From: Desulfobacteraceae bacterium
Lineage (GTDB): Bacteria; Desulfobacterota; Desulfobacteria; Desulfobacterales; UBA11574
Assembly (NCBI GenBank): GCA_002868985.1
Contig: PKTV01000156.1
Location: 1 to 6,928 of the forward strand
Direction: 5' to 3'
Length of the DNA: 6,928 nt
Notes under the pieces: model-generated
What the model saw: the letters and a program-made list of their open reading frames with translations, nothing else
What the model was told of the DNA's origin: nothing
The model's database searches: none
Position numbers and translations under genes: made by a program
Shown here: positions 5,480-6,928 of the stretch, piece after piece
Position numbering within the stretch: position 1 is the stretch's first letter
Layout of the letters: each line of letters opens with the position of its first letter

Positions 5480-6733
5480 ATGGTCTCATTTAACTTGTAT
5501 TTGATTGCTTATATCTGCATCTATCTTGTCAGTACTGCTCTTAAAACTATCATTGAGCGGATGAACATAAATTATCTTGAAAAATATGGAAAAACGGTTC
5601 CTCCCACATTCCAGGGAGTGATTTATGAAGAGGAGTTAAAAGAGATCATACGATACACGTCAGATAATGTTCAATTTAAACTTGTTCAAACCATCGTCAT
5701 TAAAAGCCTTTTTCTTTTCATTGTTATTTCGGGAATTCTCCCATGGCTCGCTGATAATTTGGCGAATAAAAATTTTTTACTGGCAGGATTGGTCTTTTTT
5801 GCCTTTATCGGTCTAATAGAGGTGTTGGCCAGCCTTCCTTTTGATTATTATCACAGTTTTGTCATCGAGGACAGATATGGATTTAATACAAAAACCATAA
5901 AAATATGGATTTCCGATTTGATAAAGTCCTTACTGGTGATGATCGTTTTGGGCGGTTTGCTCCTGTCTGCATTATTGCTGATGTTAAAATATACAGGAAT
6001 GAACTGGTGGATTTGGGCGTGGGCTGTTTTTTTGTGTTTTCAATTGCTTATGACAATCATTTATCCTACTGTTATTGCGCCACTATTTAATAAATTTACA
6101 CCCCTTGAAAAGAGTGATCTAAAGGCCGACATTGAGCAACTCGCAAAAAAGGAAGGCATCGAGATTGAGGGGATATATCAAATGGACGCGACTCGAAGAA
6201 CCCGACATACCAATGCATATTTTTCAGGACTCGGAAGAGCAAAGCGGATTGTCCTGTTTGATTCTTTGATTCAATCCCACAGTCAAGAGGAAGTCCTGTC
6301 GATTCTGGCACATGAAATCGGACATCTTAAAAAAAATCATATTAAAAAACAATTGGTTATAAGCGGCATTGTGTCACTGTTTCTTTTTTTTATGGCATCA
6401 AAACTGATAACATGTCGTGTGTTGTATGAAAGTTTTGGCTTTTCAAACACCCCGTATTATGTGGGCCTTTTCTTGGTTGGAATCCTGTGGGAACCTGTGA
6501 GCTATTTCCTCTCACCCCTTGGGATGGCAATTTCCAGAAAATTTGAAAGGGAAGCGGATTATTATTCCATCGATATTATAAAACGCGCAAAACCCCTTTC
6601 CACAGCGCTGAAGAAAATGGCGAAAGAGAATCTTTCAAACCTCAAACCGCATCCGCTATATGTTTTTTTCAATTATTCTCATCCCCCATTGCTTGAAAGA
6701 ATCGAGTACCTTGAAGCACATGACAAGTTTTGA
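5480..6733 (+). CDS. M48A (Ste24/CAAX protease 1-like) membrane zinc metalloprotease
   Basis: This is an integral inner-membrane zinc endopeptidase of 417 residues. The order of elements matches Ste24. N-terminal helices lie near 4-20, 70-92, 99-118, 148-170 and 175-200, with the conserved SLPFDYYHSFVIEDRYGFN stretch (118-136) and PLFNKFTPL (201-209). The catalytic HEIGH motif follows (H278, E279, H282), then two further helices (about 292-310 and 325-345), the third zinc ligand E356 in SRKFEREAD with D360, and HPP near the C-terminus (401-403). NAYFSGLGRAKRIVLFDSL (245-263) is also a family hallmark. Eukaryotic Ste24 trims prenylated proteins. Bacteria lack that pathway, so a quality-control or membrane-peptide role is inferred. 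HtpX is a shorter relative, and the long N-terminal domain here argues for M48A. It appears intact and monocistronic within the window. Confidence 0.94.
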   Translation: MVSFNLYLIAYICIYLVSTALKTIIERMNINYLEKYGKTVPPTFQGVIYEEELKEIIRYTSDNVQFKLVQTIVIKSLFLFIVISGILPWLADNLANKNFLLAGLVFFAFIGLIEVLASLPFDYYHSFVIEDRYGFNTKTIKIWISDLIKSLLVMIVLGGLLLSALLLMLKYTGMNWWIWAWAVFLCFQLLMTIIYPTVIAPLFNKFTPLEKSDLKADIEQLAKKEGIEIEGIYQMDATRRTRHTNAYFSGLGRAKRIVLFDSLIQSHSQEEVLSILAHEIGHLKKNHIKKQLVISGIVSLFLFFMASKLITCRVLYESFGFSNTPYYVGLFLVGILWEPVSYFLSPLGMAISRKFEREADYYSIDIIKRAKPLSTALKKMAKENLSNLKPHPLYVFFNYSHPPLLERIEYLEAHDKF

Positions 6734-6803
6734 TATCACCTAAACTGAGCGTTTCAAATAGTGACAGGGTTATAAAAAAATAATTATAAATAAATGAGGG
6801 GTC

Positions 6804-6846
6804 GGGGAGTTTTTCTAAACGCCCGCTCCATGGATAATTTTTTTTT
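6804..6846 (+). terminator. Weak intrinsic terminator candidate after the M48 gene
   Basis: GGGAGTTT (6805-6812) pairs with AAACGCCC (6817-6824) around a TTCT loop, with one A-G mismatch. A run of nine T (6838-6846) follows, but 13 bases after the stem, which is further than usual. An alternative GGAG/CTCC stem (6806-6809 with 6826-6829) ends 8 bases before the T-run. It lies about 70 bases after the stop codon. The rest of 6734-6928 is AT-rich and shows no supportable gene. Confidence 0.3.
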
Positions 6847-6928
6847 AAACCGCATGAGCTCGCGGCAAGGGATCATAAAGAAAAAACAGGAAACTATCTT
6901 TTAAATATCAATAGGTTCTCTGCATCAT

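Noticed and set aside
6810..6876. Short minus-strand frame starting ATG 6876
   Set aside because: It has about 30 codons or fewer, no SD, and overlaps the terminator-like hairpin and T-run.

Overview
The window is ordinary chromosomal, protein-dense DNA of moderate to slightly AT-rich composition. It probably comes from a Gram-negative anaerobe of the former Deltaproteobacteria (Desulfobacterota, perhaps Desulfobacterales-like). That placement is inferred from three things: an RNase J gene next to ftsK, a short SpoIIIE-sized FtsK, and the style of the intergenic repeat. There is no rRNA or other strict taxonomic marker here.

Layout. Bases 1-93 hold a non-coding, multiply self-complementary repeat element. 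From 5158 down to 168 the minus strand carries four genes in one direction. In transcription order they are an unrecognised 110-residue cytosolic protein, a PlsC-type 1-acylglycerol-3-phosphate acyltransferase, ribonuclease J, and the DNA translocase FtsK. plsC and rnj overlap by 7 bases (ATGCTAA) and rnj and ftsK are 36 bases apart, so these three are almost certainly one transcript. Bases 5159-5479 form a 321-base divergent intergenic region with one plausible sigma70-type promoter in each direction and two inverted repeats. On the plus strand, 5480-6733 encodes a seven-helix membrane zinc metalloprotease of the M48A (Ste24/CAAX protease 1) type with a clear Shine-Dalgarno. The last 195 bases (6734-6928) hold no supportable gene, only a weak terminator candidate.

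How the genes fit together. The minus-strand operon combines envelope phospholipid synthesis (PlsC), RNA maturation and decay (RNase J), and chromosome segregation at division (FtsK). These are housekeeping functions tied to growth and division rather than one pathway. The M48 protease is transcribed separately and is likely involved in membrane-protein quality control.

No mobile genes, CRISPR, phage or defence genes were seen, and I do not see an obvious undescribed system. The items most worth a second look are the branched repeat at 1-93, a cluster of in-frame A_AAA_AAA slippery heptamers in the ftsK linker that could yield a membrane-domain-only product, and the small Cys-containing orphan protein.
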